From positions 1 to 28,860 of the IMG/VR virus record IMGVR_UViG_3300036885_000599: a stretch of 28,860 nt of DNA; one strand, 5' to 3'. The notes under the pieces were generated by a model. It did no database searches. It was given only the letters and a program-made list of their open reading frames with translations, and was not told the DNA's origin. Within the stretch, counting starts at the first letter, position 1. Each line of letters begins with the position of its first letter. This DNA is from a virus. The position numbers were made by a program, and so were the translations under genes. Positions 13,521-19,546 of this stretch are shown here, piece by piece.

Positions 13521-13578
13521 GGCGGGCTGTCCTGTAGTGGTTGCAGCAGCCCGCCAAAAAATACTCAATACGTTGAGT
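13521..13578 (+). other. Strong stem-loop plus TACG-tetraloop hairpin
   Basis: GGCGGGCTG (13521-13529) pairs perfectly with CAGCCCGCC (13547-13555). ACTCAA-TACG-TTGAGT (13563-13578) follows, with a UNCG-type loop, ending 5 bases before the next ribosome site. Six A follow the first stem instead of T, so neither is a rightward terminator. Possible mRNA end-protection or processing element. Confidence 0.5.
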
Positions 13579-13593
13579 AAAATTAGGAGATAC

Positions 13594-13662
13594 ATGGCAA
13601 AGAAAGAAAAGAAAGACAAGAAACCTACTAAATCGACTGGTTATGACGAAACCTGTTATTAG
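13594..13662 (+). CDS. 22-residue micropeptide (tentative)
   Basis: MAKKEKKDKKPTKSTGYDET then CY and a stop, with a good AGGAGA site 3-4 bases upstream. It resembles the lysine-rich starts of neighbouring small proteins and could be a genuine tiny gene or a translational leader for the next gene 8 bases later. No further evidence. Confidence 0.4.
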   Translation: MAKKEKKDKKPTKSTGYDETCY

Positions 13663-13670
13663 GAAAAGAG

Positions 13671-13871
13671 ATGGCAGCAAAGAAAAAGAGCAAAGGAAAA
13701 GTCGCTAAAGTAATGACCGAGCTTAAAGAAGGCAAGTTACATTCTGGCTCTAAAAAGGGCCCTATTGTAACAAACCCTAAGCAAGGGATTGCGATAGCCT
13801 TGAGTGAAGCACGCAAAGCTGGAGAGAAAGTAAAGCCCGCCAAGGCACGCGCGCCTAAGAAAAAAAAATAG
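13671..13871 (+). CDS. Small basic DUF6496-like protein
   Basis: 66 residues, AGGAAAAG before the ATG. The central KVMTELKEGKLHSGSKKGP, NPKQGIAIALSEARKAG segment (about residues 12-50) matches my recall of the DUF6496 family, short proteins found in phages and bacteria; the ends are poly-Lys (MAAKKKSKGK; ARAPKKKK). Strong positive charge suggests DNA or RNA binding, possibly inside the capsid. Family recall is from memory and not searched. Confidence 0.65.
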   Translation: MAAKKKSKGKVAKVMTELKEGKLHSGSKKGPIVTNPKQGIAIALSEARKAGEKVKPAKARAPKKKK

Positions 13872-13943
13872 CACAAATGTCCATTTTTGCTTATATAAGA
13901 CAAGTGATAGATAAAATTACAAAATTTTTCGAAAAGATTAACC

Positions 13944-14447
13944 ATGACGAAGATCAATGGTAGGGACACGCGTTCGCGTGAAACAGTTGGTAAAATATCA
14001 ACCGAGCTATTATCAAAAGCCCCAAATTCTACCGATCCCATTGAAATAGAGCGTGAACTCCACAAAGATTACGTTAAAAACATACTTGAATGCGTAGAAT
14101 CCAACAAAAATCAGTTTGACGGGGACTTTTTTGTTATTGTGCTCACTAAAAAAGAGCCGCTCATGCAAAATGTACTACGTCATTACTATTTTTCGCGGCA
14201 TTCTTGCCCAACCCCTGATTATGATCAAACCGTTTACCAATACCACCGAGAAAAAGAAGATATAGAGTTTTTGTGGGTGATTCCATCCAAAGAAGCCTGC
14301 TTAACCTTTATGGAACAAGCTTCATCAATAGCACCAGAAGAATGGGGATTATTACACTATGTGCTGAAATTTGCCGATGGCACACTATTTAAACTTGCTA
14401 AGCAACTTAATAATGAGAAACTAGAGACATCAGAAATTATTCAATAG
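13944..14447 (+). CDS. Conserved-looking protein of unknown function
   Basis: 167 residues, weak ribosome site. The centre has a mixed fold with FDGDFFVIVLTKKEPLMQNV, HYYFSRHSCPTPDYDQTVYQ and DIEFLWVIPSKEACLTFMEQ, followed by PEEWGLLHYVLKFADG. This looks like a folded globular protein. It precedes the scaffold-like gene by 8 bases and is probably a head-region protein, although non-structural roles cannot be excluded. Confidence 0.6.
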   Translation: MTKINGRDTRSRETVGKISTELLSKAPNSTDPIEIERELHKDYVKNILECVESNKNQFDGDFFVIVLTKKEPLMQNVLRHYYFSRHSCPTPDYDQTVYQYHREKEDIEFLWVIPSKEACLTFMEQASSIAPEEWGLLHYVLKFADGTLFKLAKQLNNEKLETSEIIQ

Positions 14448-14455
14448 GGAGAGAT

Positions 14456-15178
14456 ATGTTTGATGATGAAAAAATAGTCGAAGAAACACAACCAGAACAA
14501 ACGCAACCAGAACAGCAGCCAGAACAACAAGAAGTTCCCGCCCAAGAATCACCAGTTCAAGCTCCAGTTGAAACTCCAGCTGATCGCAATTTAAGGGCGA
14601 TGGCTAAGAAGATGAGAGAGGTTGAGCGCGAGCGTGATGAAGCATTAAGATTAGCCCAAGAAAAACATGCTCCGGTAGAAGAACCAGACGAAGAGATCAA
14701 TATCGGAAATGATGATATAGCTGAAGGCAAACATGTTAAGGCCATAACGCAAAAGATAAAGCGTATGGAAGAGAAGCTAAGAAAATACGAACAGGCTTCG
14801 ACAACAATGTCTGCAGAGGCTATGCTTAAGGCCCAGTATCCAGATATAGATAAAGTTGTTACCAAGGAAAACCTTGATGCACTTCGTGAGTCTGATCCCG
14901 AGTTTGCTGAGATGCTTGATACATCTAGTTCTTTTCGGGCTAAGGCTATATCGGCTTATAAACATATTAAGAAGCTCGGACTTTACGTGGAGGACAATTA
15001 CGTGGCAGATAGAGAATTGGCGCAAAAGAACGCTTCTAAACCTAAACCTTTGGCTAGCGTATCTCCACAGCAAGGAGATAGCCCTCTTTCGAGAGCTAAT
15101 GCGTTTGCTAATGGGCTAACACCAGAGCTACAAAAACAATTGTTACAAGAGATGGCTGAAGCTAGAAAAAACAGGTAA
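14456..15178 (+). CDS. Putative scaffolding protein
   Basis: 240 residues, GGGAGAG before the ATG. N-terminus is low-complexity acidic (Glu, Gln, Pro), then a long coiled-coil helix (RAMAKKMREVERERDEALRL; AITQKIKRMEEKLRKYEQ, about residues 45-120). The C-terminal region (PKPLASVSPQQGDSPLSRAN ... LQKQLLQEMAEARKNR) ends in a short basic helix, as needed for coat binding in P22-type scaffolds. Position between portal and capsid protein fits. Scaffolds guide procapsid assembly and are then expelled. Homology is not shown, so the call rests on composition and order. Confidence 0.75.
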   Translation: MFDDEKIVEETQPEQTQPEQQPEQQEVPAQESPVQAPVETPADRNLRAMAKKMREVERERDEALRLAQEKHAPVEEPDEEINIGNDDIAEGKHVKAITQKIKRMEEKLRKYEQASTTMSAEAMLKAQYPDIDKVVTKENLDALRESDPEFAEMLDTSSSFRAKAISAYKHIKKLGLYVEDNYVADRELAQKNASKPKPLASVSPQQGDSPLSRANAFANGLTPELQKQLLQEMAEARKNR

Positions 15179-15181
15179 CCT

Positions 15182-15319
15182 ATGAAAGTATTCCCAATTT
15201 TTCTTGTAATATTATTTCTTACCTTTATTGTTGGGTTTTTGGGAATGATTGCAGCGTTTAAAAACTTATCAGATGAAATTACGCGGCGATCTTATGAGAG
15301 AACGCTTTTTAATAAGTAA
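15182..15319 (+). CDS. 45-residue single-pass membrane protein
   Basis: Starts 3 bases after the scaffold stop; MKVFPIFLVILFLTFIVGFL and GMIAAF give a transmembrane helix (about residues 4-26), followed by a basic polar tail (KNLSDEITRRSYERTLFNK). The ribosome site is weak (CAGGT), so coupling to the scaffold gene is likely. A holin-like or envelope role is possible; a single helix with a basic C-terminus does not decide it. Confidence 0.55.
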   Translation: MKVFPIFLVILFLTFIVGFLGMIAAFKNLSDEITRRSYERTLFNK

Positions 15320-15332
15320 ATTACTCCCTGAC

Positions 15333-15361
15333 GGTTGGCGATAGTATGCTTATCGTCAACC
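15333..15361 (+). other. 11-bp stem-loop in a gene gap
   Basis: GGTTGGCGATA-GTATGCT-TATCGTCAACC is an 11-bp stem with one G-T pair and a 7-nt loop. No T-run follows. It lies 28 bases before the start at 15389, probably an mRNA element. Confidence 0.5.
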
Positions 15362-15388
15362 AACTTTCAAGAATATAAAGGAGATTTT

Positions 15389-15811
15389 GTGAACAAACTC
15401 ACCAAGATTTCTCTTCTCGTTTTTTCTTTAATAGCAATTACTGATGGACTAAATGCAATGAATCAAAATGCATCGTGCATGTCTAAGACCTGCATGTTTT
15501 TGAATTGTTGCCTTGCTGATTTGTCTGAAGTGCTTGATTTTGGCGAGCAGACACTCGAAATTGTTTTGGTTGCTGATCCTCGCGTTGCCGATAAAGCAAT
15601 ATTATCGACACTTGTAGCATTATTTAAAACAATAAGCCCTGAATTATTGGCTCTTGCTAATGCGTGTAAAAACGAAGCAAATAAAATCTCTGCAGAAGAC
15701 CAAGTAAAACTTAAGGCTTTAAATCTTATCGATGCTAATGGCCAAGTAACGAATCCAAAAGTAATAAGTACAGTTAACGCTTGCGTTAAAGTAACTCAAA
15801 AGGAGACATAA
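15389..15811 (+). CDS. Exported protein of unknown function
   Basis: 140 residues from a GTG start with AAGGAG 5 bases upstream; an in-frame TTG at 15335 lies inside the hairpin region and is unlikely. Residues 1-22 (MNKLTKISLLVFSLIAITDG) are a signal peptide. The start of the mature part is cysteine-rich (CMSKTCMFLNCC), followed by helices (EVLDFGEQTLEIVLVADPRV; ELLALANACKNEANKI) and a C-terminal Cys. Disulphide bonding in the periplasm is plausible. It is one of several exported products in the structural region. Confidence 0.65.
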   Translation: MNKLTKISLLVFSLIAITDGLNAMNQNASCMSKTCMFLNCCLADLSEVLDFGEQTLEIVLVADPRVADKAILSTLVALFKTISPELLALANACKNEANKISAEDQVKLKALNLIDANGQVTNPKVISTVNACVKVTQKET

Positions 15812-16143
15812 TGGCAGATTTTGTGGTAGCTCCAGCTAATTCAACGACTACAGCTGTTCCAACAGCACATGAATTAGTTGCTAATGTTAAAGATGCAGCG
15901 CTTGCTGCAATAAATGAACTTGTTTCTCATCACGTTAAAGGCGCTGATCTTTTGCAAAAGGGATTTACGCAAATGTGTGACATATCAACAGAAGTGGCTG
16001 ATTGGTATGAAATTTTAAAAAATCTTCTTACTGCTCTTAGGCCATTTTTTGATGTTATTGAGACATGGCTTAAAGTTGCCTATGCTCACCTTGTTGAAAT
16101 CTTCAATTGGGCGAAGGCTATGTGGAAGAAAATCTTTGGTTAG
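15811..16143 (+). CDS. Small helical protein, unknown function
   Basis: 110 residues, coupled to the preceding gene by a TAATG overlap and with AAAAGGAGA upstream. N-terminal Ala/Thr/Val-rich segment, then helices with amphipathic character (LAAINELVSHHVKGADLLQK; DWYEILKNLLTALRPFFDVI; WLKVAYAHLVEIFNWAKAMW) and a basic KKIFG end. It might associate with membranes or oligomerise. It is the last gene before the strong terminator at 16190, so it closes the portal-scaffold transcript. Function unknown. Confidence 0.55.
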   Translation: MADFVVAPANSTTTAVPTAHELVANVKDAALAAINELVSHHVKGADLLQKGFTQMCDISTEVADWYEILKNLLTALRPFFDVIETWLKVAYAHLVEIFNWAKAMWKKIFG

Positions 16144-16189
16144 ACTACTCTCCTTTTTTACTTGGGGCATAATTGCCTCTTCTTTTTTC

Positions 16190-16225
16190 GGGCCGCGATT
16201 TGAACTACCGCGGCCCTATTTTTTT
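16190..16225 (+). terminator. Strong intrinsic terminator before the capsid gene
   Basis: GGGCCGCG (16190-16197) pairs perfectly with CGCGGCCC (16209-16216), followed by TATTTTTTT. It separates the portal-scaffold transcript from the capsid unit. Confidence 0.93.
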
Positions 16226-16234
16226 AAAAAAGTG

Positions 16235-16240
16235 TATAAT
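16235..16240 (+). promoter_or_regulatory. Capsid-gene promoter -10 element
   Basis: A perfect TATAAT preceded by GTG lies 10 bases after the terminator T-run. No TTGACA-like -35 is visible at 16-18 bases upstream (GC-rich stem there). Start of transcription would be near 16247, giving a leader of about 160 bases with the three repeats. Confidence 0.6.
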
Positions 16241-16247
16241 AGTATTA

Positions 16248-16345
16248 GCGTTACGAGGAGTTCGCAGGCCTCAAAAATCGCGTTACGTGGAACTCGCAGG
16301 CCACAGCGTTACCACCCTCGGGTGTACGGGGAACTCGCAGGCCCC
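16248..16345 (+). repeat. Three repeated stem-loops with compensated base changes in the capsid leader
   Basis: Unit pattern GCGTTAC..GNGG-AACTCGCAGG-CCNC. Stems: GAGG/CCTC (16255-16258, 16269-16272), GTGG/CCAC (16287-16290, 16301-16304), GGGG/CCCC (16328-16331, 16342-16345). The loop is AACTCGCAGG in units 2 and 3 and AGTTCGCAGG in unit 1. The second base pair changes A-T, T-A, G-C. Unit 3 has 15 extra bases before the stem, including CACC-CTCG-GGTG. Paired changes point to selection for RNA (or cruciform) structure. Confidence 0.75.
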
Positions 16346-16408
16346 AGACGTTAATTCTAAGCCTCGTCAACTTAGTTGTTGAAGTTATTTTTAACACTAA
16401 GGAATTCT

Positions 16409-17356
16409 ATGCCTATTACAACTACATCGGTACTTCCATCGCCAGTGCAACAGAGCTTTAGTTATAAGCTCCTGTCGGTTCCAGTACCAAATATGATCCA
16501 TAAGATTCCAGCAATGCATAAAGCAATGCCTAGGAATGGTGGTCGTACGTTGCGTATGCGTCGATACAATCCATTGGCTACCGCAATGGTACCACTTGGA
16601 AATAGCGGCGTAACTCCTCCACCTCAGCTATTGACCGCCGTAGACATCGATGCTACAATATCATTTTACGGAACCTACGTCCAGATCAATGAACAGGTGA
16701 CGTTACAATCTCAAGATCCCGTGCTCAACGAATGCGCGGCTCGTCTTGGTGTTTCACTTCGTCAAACAGAAGATCAATTGACTCGTGATATGCTTGCTTC
16801 TACAGCATCAACGATTAATTGTACGGCTGGTGCAAATGGTGATTCCCCAACAGAAATCACTCGAGCAGACGTTGATGAAGTGGTTAGAACATTGTTAAAT
16901 AACAATGCTTACACCATTTTGGATAACATTGAAGGTGAAGATAAGTTCGGTACAGCACCAGTTCGTGATGCGTACTTTGCACTTACTTCTACCCAAATGA
17001 CAGGTAATCTTGATGCGGTTGCTGGTTTCATTCATAAGAACCAATACCCATCACCAATGAATGCCCTTCGATCTGAATGGGGTTCAATTGGAAACTTAAG
17101 ATTCTTGGTATCATCGATTGGTTCAGTAAGCCCACAATCTTCTGTTAATGGCGCAGATGTGTATAACATTTTCTGTGTTGGTATGGAAGCTTATGCCTGT
17201 ATTGAGCAAGATGGTTATAGCGCAAGCTTTATCTATCGCCCACCAATATACGATGGTCCATTAGCTCTTAATGCTAGCGTCGGTTATAAGTTCGCTGAAG
17301 TCCCAAGAATCTGTAACGATTTGTGGATTATCAACCTTAAAGCCACATTAGCGTAA
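16409..17356 (+). CDS. Major capsid protein, N4-gp56 family
   Basis: 315 residues from the ATG at 16409, chosen because AAGGA lies 7 bases upstream; the longer open frame from 16376 has no ribosome site. The sequence matches the N4-gp56-type coat protein layout: GGRTLRMRRYNPL, an extended TISFYGTYVQINEQVTLQSQ region, ECAARLGVSLRQTEDQLTRD, the central TRADVDEVVRTLLNNNAYTI, a YFALTSTQM segment, and a C-terminal domain with RFLVSSIGSVS, GMEAYACIEQDGY and the final WIINLKATLA. These proteins adopt the HK97 fold and build the capsid shell. It has its own promoter element, a structured leader and a downstream terminator after the next gene, fitting a need for very high expression. Confidence 0.9.
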   Translation: MPITTTSVLPSPVQQSFSYKLLSVPVPNMIHKIPAMHKAMPRNGGRTLRMRRYNPLATAMVPLGNSGVTPPPQLLTAVDIDATISFYGTYVQINEQVTLQSQDPVLNECAARLGVSLRQTEDQLTRDMLASTASTINCTAGANGDSPTEITRADVDEVVRTLLNNNAYTILDNIEGEDKFGTAPVRDAYFALTSTQMTGNLDAVAGFIHKNQYPSPMNALRSEWGSIGNLRFLVSSIGSVSPQSSVNGADVYNIFCVGMEAYACIEQDGYSASFIYRPPIYDGPLALNASVGYKFAEVPRICNDLWIINLKATLA

Positions 17357-17368
17357 TAGGAGATAAAC

Positions 17369-18418
17369 ATGGCTACAAACACAACTATCCAACAGGGCGT
17401 GTTAACCGCTACCGGTAACAACCTTTGGATTCCTTTAATTAATGGCGCAGATTGGGTTGAAGTTGTTAACTATACCCAAACGATCGCCTCTACCCAATGG
17501 GCAGCAACAAAGTTCTACTGGCAATATGGGATGGCTCAAGATGATGCTCTTCAAGAGTTTCACTCTACCGCTTCCCAAATTGTTTCAACGAGCTTTTGTT
17601 CAACTGGTTATAATGGTGCTACTTATCATGGGATAAGCGCAGTTAATACCAGTGCTCAGACAATTGGAGCAGCTATTGCTGTAACAGGTGTTACTGCAGC
17701 TAACCCTCCTCTTGTTCAGACCGGTACAACGACTGGGCTTATTCCAAATAAGTCTGTTGTTCGTCTATCTGGTCTTACAACTGGTCCACAAATGTGTGGA
17801 ATTGATTTCAGTATTGGCGCAGTGGTTCCTACAACAAGCTTTTCGCTTGCTCATATGCCACAACCAATAGCTGGCGGAACAGGATTCTATCGACAAATCC
17901 AATATCCATCATTGTACTATCCACGTCGTCGTTACATTACACAAGTAACAACGGGTGTAACAACAACTTTAGTTACATCAGTAACGAACAGTTTCAATGT
18001 TGGTGAGTCTGTAAGATTTGTTGTTCCTGCAGCATTTGGTATGACCCAACTTAATGGTCTTCAAGGAACAGTTCTTGCAGTAAACCAAGTTGGCACAACA
18101 GGAAATAACACGGTAACCGTAGATATTGACTCATCTGGGTTTAACGCGTTTGTATTCCCATTGGCCGCTGCGGTTCCGTTTAGTTATGCTGAAATTATCC
18201 CTGTAGGTGAAGATACGGCTATTGCATTGGCTCTTAATGCCAATATTTTAGCTGATTCGACAGTTAACACGGGATGGACAGGAATTATATTAGGAACAGA
18301 TTCATCGGCAGCAGCAGTTGCGTTAGGCAGTGCTGGCGGTACGTCTGGCGATGTAATTTATTGGAGAGCTGGTAGCTCATTCAATAATCTCGTTCAGCCT
18401 ATTCCTGCAGTATTTTAA
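17369..18418 (+). CDS. Probable capsid decoration/head protein with FCCH-like beta domains
   Basis: 349 residues, AGGAGA before the ATG, 12 bases after the capsid gene and ending before the terminator at 18453, so expressed with the coat at a high level. N-terminus ATNTTIQQGVLTATGNNLWI is bristling with beta and polar residues. Two FCCH-like beta modules are visible: NPPLVQTGTTTGLIPNKSVV to TTSFSLAHM (about 112-163), and about 190-265 with GESVRFVVPAAFGMTQLNG and FNAFVFPLA. The second resembles the protein at 19134-19538. The C-terminus has small-residue-rich GTDSSAAAVALGSAGGTSGD. Decoration or major tail protein are the main options; adjacency to the coat gene favours decoration. Confidence 0.65.
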   Translation: MATNTTIQQGVLTATGNNLWIPLINGADWVEVVNYTQTIASTQWAATKFYWQYGMAQDDALQEFHSTASQIVSTSFCSTGYNGATYHGISAVNTSAQTIGAAIAVTGVTAANPPLVQTGTTTGLIPNKSVVRLSGLTTGPQMCGIDFSIGAVVPTTSFSLAHMPQPIAGGTGFYRQIQYPSLYYPRRRYITQVTTGVTTTLVTSVTNSFNVGESVRFVVPAAFGMTQLNGLQGTVLAVNQVGTTGNNTVTVDIDSSGFNAFVFPLAAAVPFSYAEIIPVGEDTAIALALNANILADSTVNTGWTGIILGTDSSAAAVALGSAGGTSGDVIYWRAGSSFNNLVQPIPAVF

Positions 18419-18452
18419 TCAAGCGTAATTGTGGTTTAACACATTTAATGTG

Positions 18453-18485
18453 TAGGGAGGGATTAATCTCCCCTCCCTATTTTTT
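18453..18485 (+). terminator. Intrinsic terminator after the capsid unit
   Basis: TAGGGAGGG (18453-18461) pairs perfectly with CCCTCCCTA (18471-18479) around a 9-nt loop and is followed by six T. A small CACAT-TTA-ATGTG hairpin precedes it. It closes the two-gene capsid transcript. Confidence 0.92.
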
Positions 18486-18504
18486 AGGACCATTAGGAGA
18501 CAAG

Positions 18505-18939
18505 ATGGCAAGTGATAATAAAAATATGGAAAATAAAACAACAAGTTCGCCTGTTAAAGAAGCAAAGACGCCCGTTAATCTTAAGTATCAACACGATAAA
18601 GATCGCGAGAACGTTAAGGGGATCTTTAGGTTTTATGAAGTTCCAGGCGGATCAATGAGTTTTGTTTTTAAAGTGTACAAAGAAGATCCAGTAGCGCGCT
18701 ATGATTTAGTTGATGGTCAAGTTTATACGCTTCCTCTTGGTGTTGCTAAGCATCTTAATAAAAACGGCTGGTATCCAGTACATGTACACTCAGTTGATGA
18801 AGGCGGCAAACCATTGGCTCGAATTGGACAAAAAGTAAGACGTTTTGGCTTCCAGAGCTTGGAATTTGTTGATATTGAAGATTTGAATATCGGTGATAAA
18901 CAAATAATAACCGTAGAACATATAGAACCAATGAGATAA
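18505..18939 (+). CDS. Probable head/tail structural protein, unknown role
   Basis: 144 residues from the ATG at 18505 (MASDNKN) with AGGAGA upstream; the longer frame from 18448 runs through the terminator. A disordered Lys/Thr/Asn-rich start is followed by a beta-rich core (GIFRFYEVPGGSMSFVFKVY; RYDLVDGQVYTLPLGVAKHL; NKNGWYPVHVHSVDEGGKPL; GQKVRRFGFQSLEFVDIED). The style is that of conserved podoviral structural proteins. It opens the tail gene block. Confidence 0.6.
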   Translation: MASDNKNMENKTTSSPVKEAKTPVNLKYQHDKDRENVKGIFRFYEVPGGSMSFVFKVYKEDPVARYDLVDGQVYTLPLGVAKHLNKNGWYPVHVHSVDEGGKPLARIGQKVRRFGFQSLEFVDIEDLNIGDKQIITVEHIEPMR

Positions 18940-18942
18940 AAA

Positions 18943-19137
18943 ATGATCGTGTTAGTTACAGTATTTAGTGTTACAGTTTTAGCAACACCTCCAGAAGAAC
19001 CAATTCAACCGGATATCGACATAATTGTTCTGGATGATGAAGATGATTTTAAGCCTCGGCCTATGCTAGACCCAGACTTTGAGTCAGATTTAAAAGAATA
19101 TTGTAAGTATGAAGATATCGATCTAGGAGAACGATGA
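18943..19137 (+). CDS. Small acidic protein with signal-like N-terminus
   Basis: 64 residues starting 3 bases after the preceding stop, weak ribosome site. MIVLVTVFSVTVLATPPEEP is a short hydrophobic, signal-peptide-like start without basic N-region; the rest is highly acidic (DIDIIVLDDEDDFKPRPMLD, DFESDLKEYCKYEDIDLGER). It overlaps the next start (ATGA). Export is uncertain. Function unknown. Confidence 0.5.
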   Translation: MIVLVTVFSVTVLATPPEEPIQPDIDIIVLDDEDDFKPRPMLDPDFESDLKEYCKYEDIDLGER

Positions 19138-19538
19138 GCACGTGTTTCGTGAATCCAAATGCATATTTCTACCCAGTGGCTCGGCTTATCTTGTCTATTT
19201 CTCAGTCATCGCCAGCAATCATAACCACGACCAACAATACACAGGTTACAGGAGGAGTTTTAGTAGCAGTTGCGGCTCCCCATGGTTATGAATCAGGACT
19301 TACTGTGAGATTAGATATTCCCGTTGCATGTGGTATGCAACAGTTGAATGGATTTGCTGGCGAGATAATCGTCACAAGTCCTACAACGTTTACGATAGCC
19401 GCTGATACGACCAAATATGACCCATTTGTGATCCCATTGGCGCCTATACCCCCTTGGGCCCAGACATGTGCTCAGGTAGTTCCCTTTGCAGAAGACAATA
19501 GTATGTTAACAAGTGCAGTTCAGAATATTTTACCTTAA
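19134..19538 (+). CDS. FCCH-like beta-domain structural protein, paralogue of the 17369 C-terminal part
   Basis: 134 residues, AGGAGA before the ATG, overlapping the previous stop by 4 bases. FYPVARLILSI, then GGVLVAVAAPHGYESGLTVR, GMQQLNGFAGEIIV (about residues 67-80) and FTIAADTTKYDPFVIPLAP reproduce the second module of the 17369-18418 product in order (YYPRRRYITQV, GMTQLNGLQG, FNAFVFPLA). Such domains are common add-ons in virion proteins. Likely a minor head or tail component. The duplication is visible; its role is inferred. Confidence 0.65.
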   Translation: MSTCFVNPNAYFYPVARLILSISQSSPAIITTTNNTQVTGGVLVAVAAPHGYESGLTVRLDIPVACGMQQLNGFAGEIIVTSPTTFTIAADTTKYDPFVIPLAPIPPWAQTCAQVVPFAEDNSMLTSAVQNILP

Positions 19539-19546
19539 GGAGTAAT

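Noticed and set aside
13876-13962. 28-residue frame (MSIFAYIRQVIDKI...)
   Set aside because: No ribosome site, overlaps the following gene; kept only as a note.
16248-16345. CRISPR-like array
   Set aside because: Only three units, unequal spacing (32 and 26 bases), spacers of 3-9 bases or internal inserts, and compensated stem changes; no cas genes.
16049-16382. Two rightward open frames in the capsid leader (16049-16354 and 16173-16382)
   Set aside because: They run through the terminator, promoter and repeats, lack ribosome sites and have low-complexity Arg/Pro-rich sequence.
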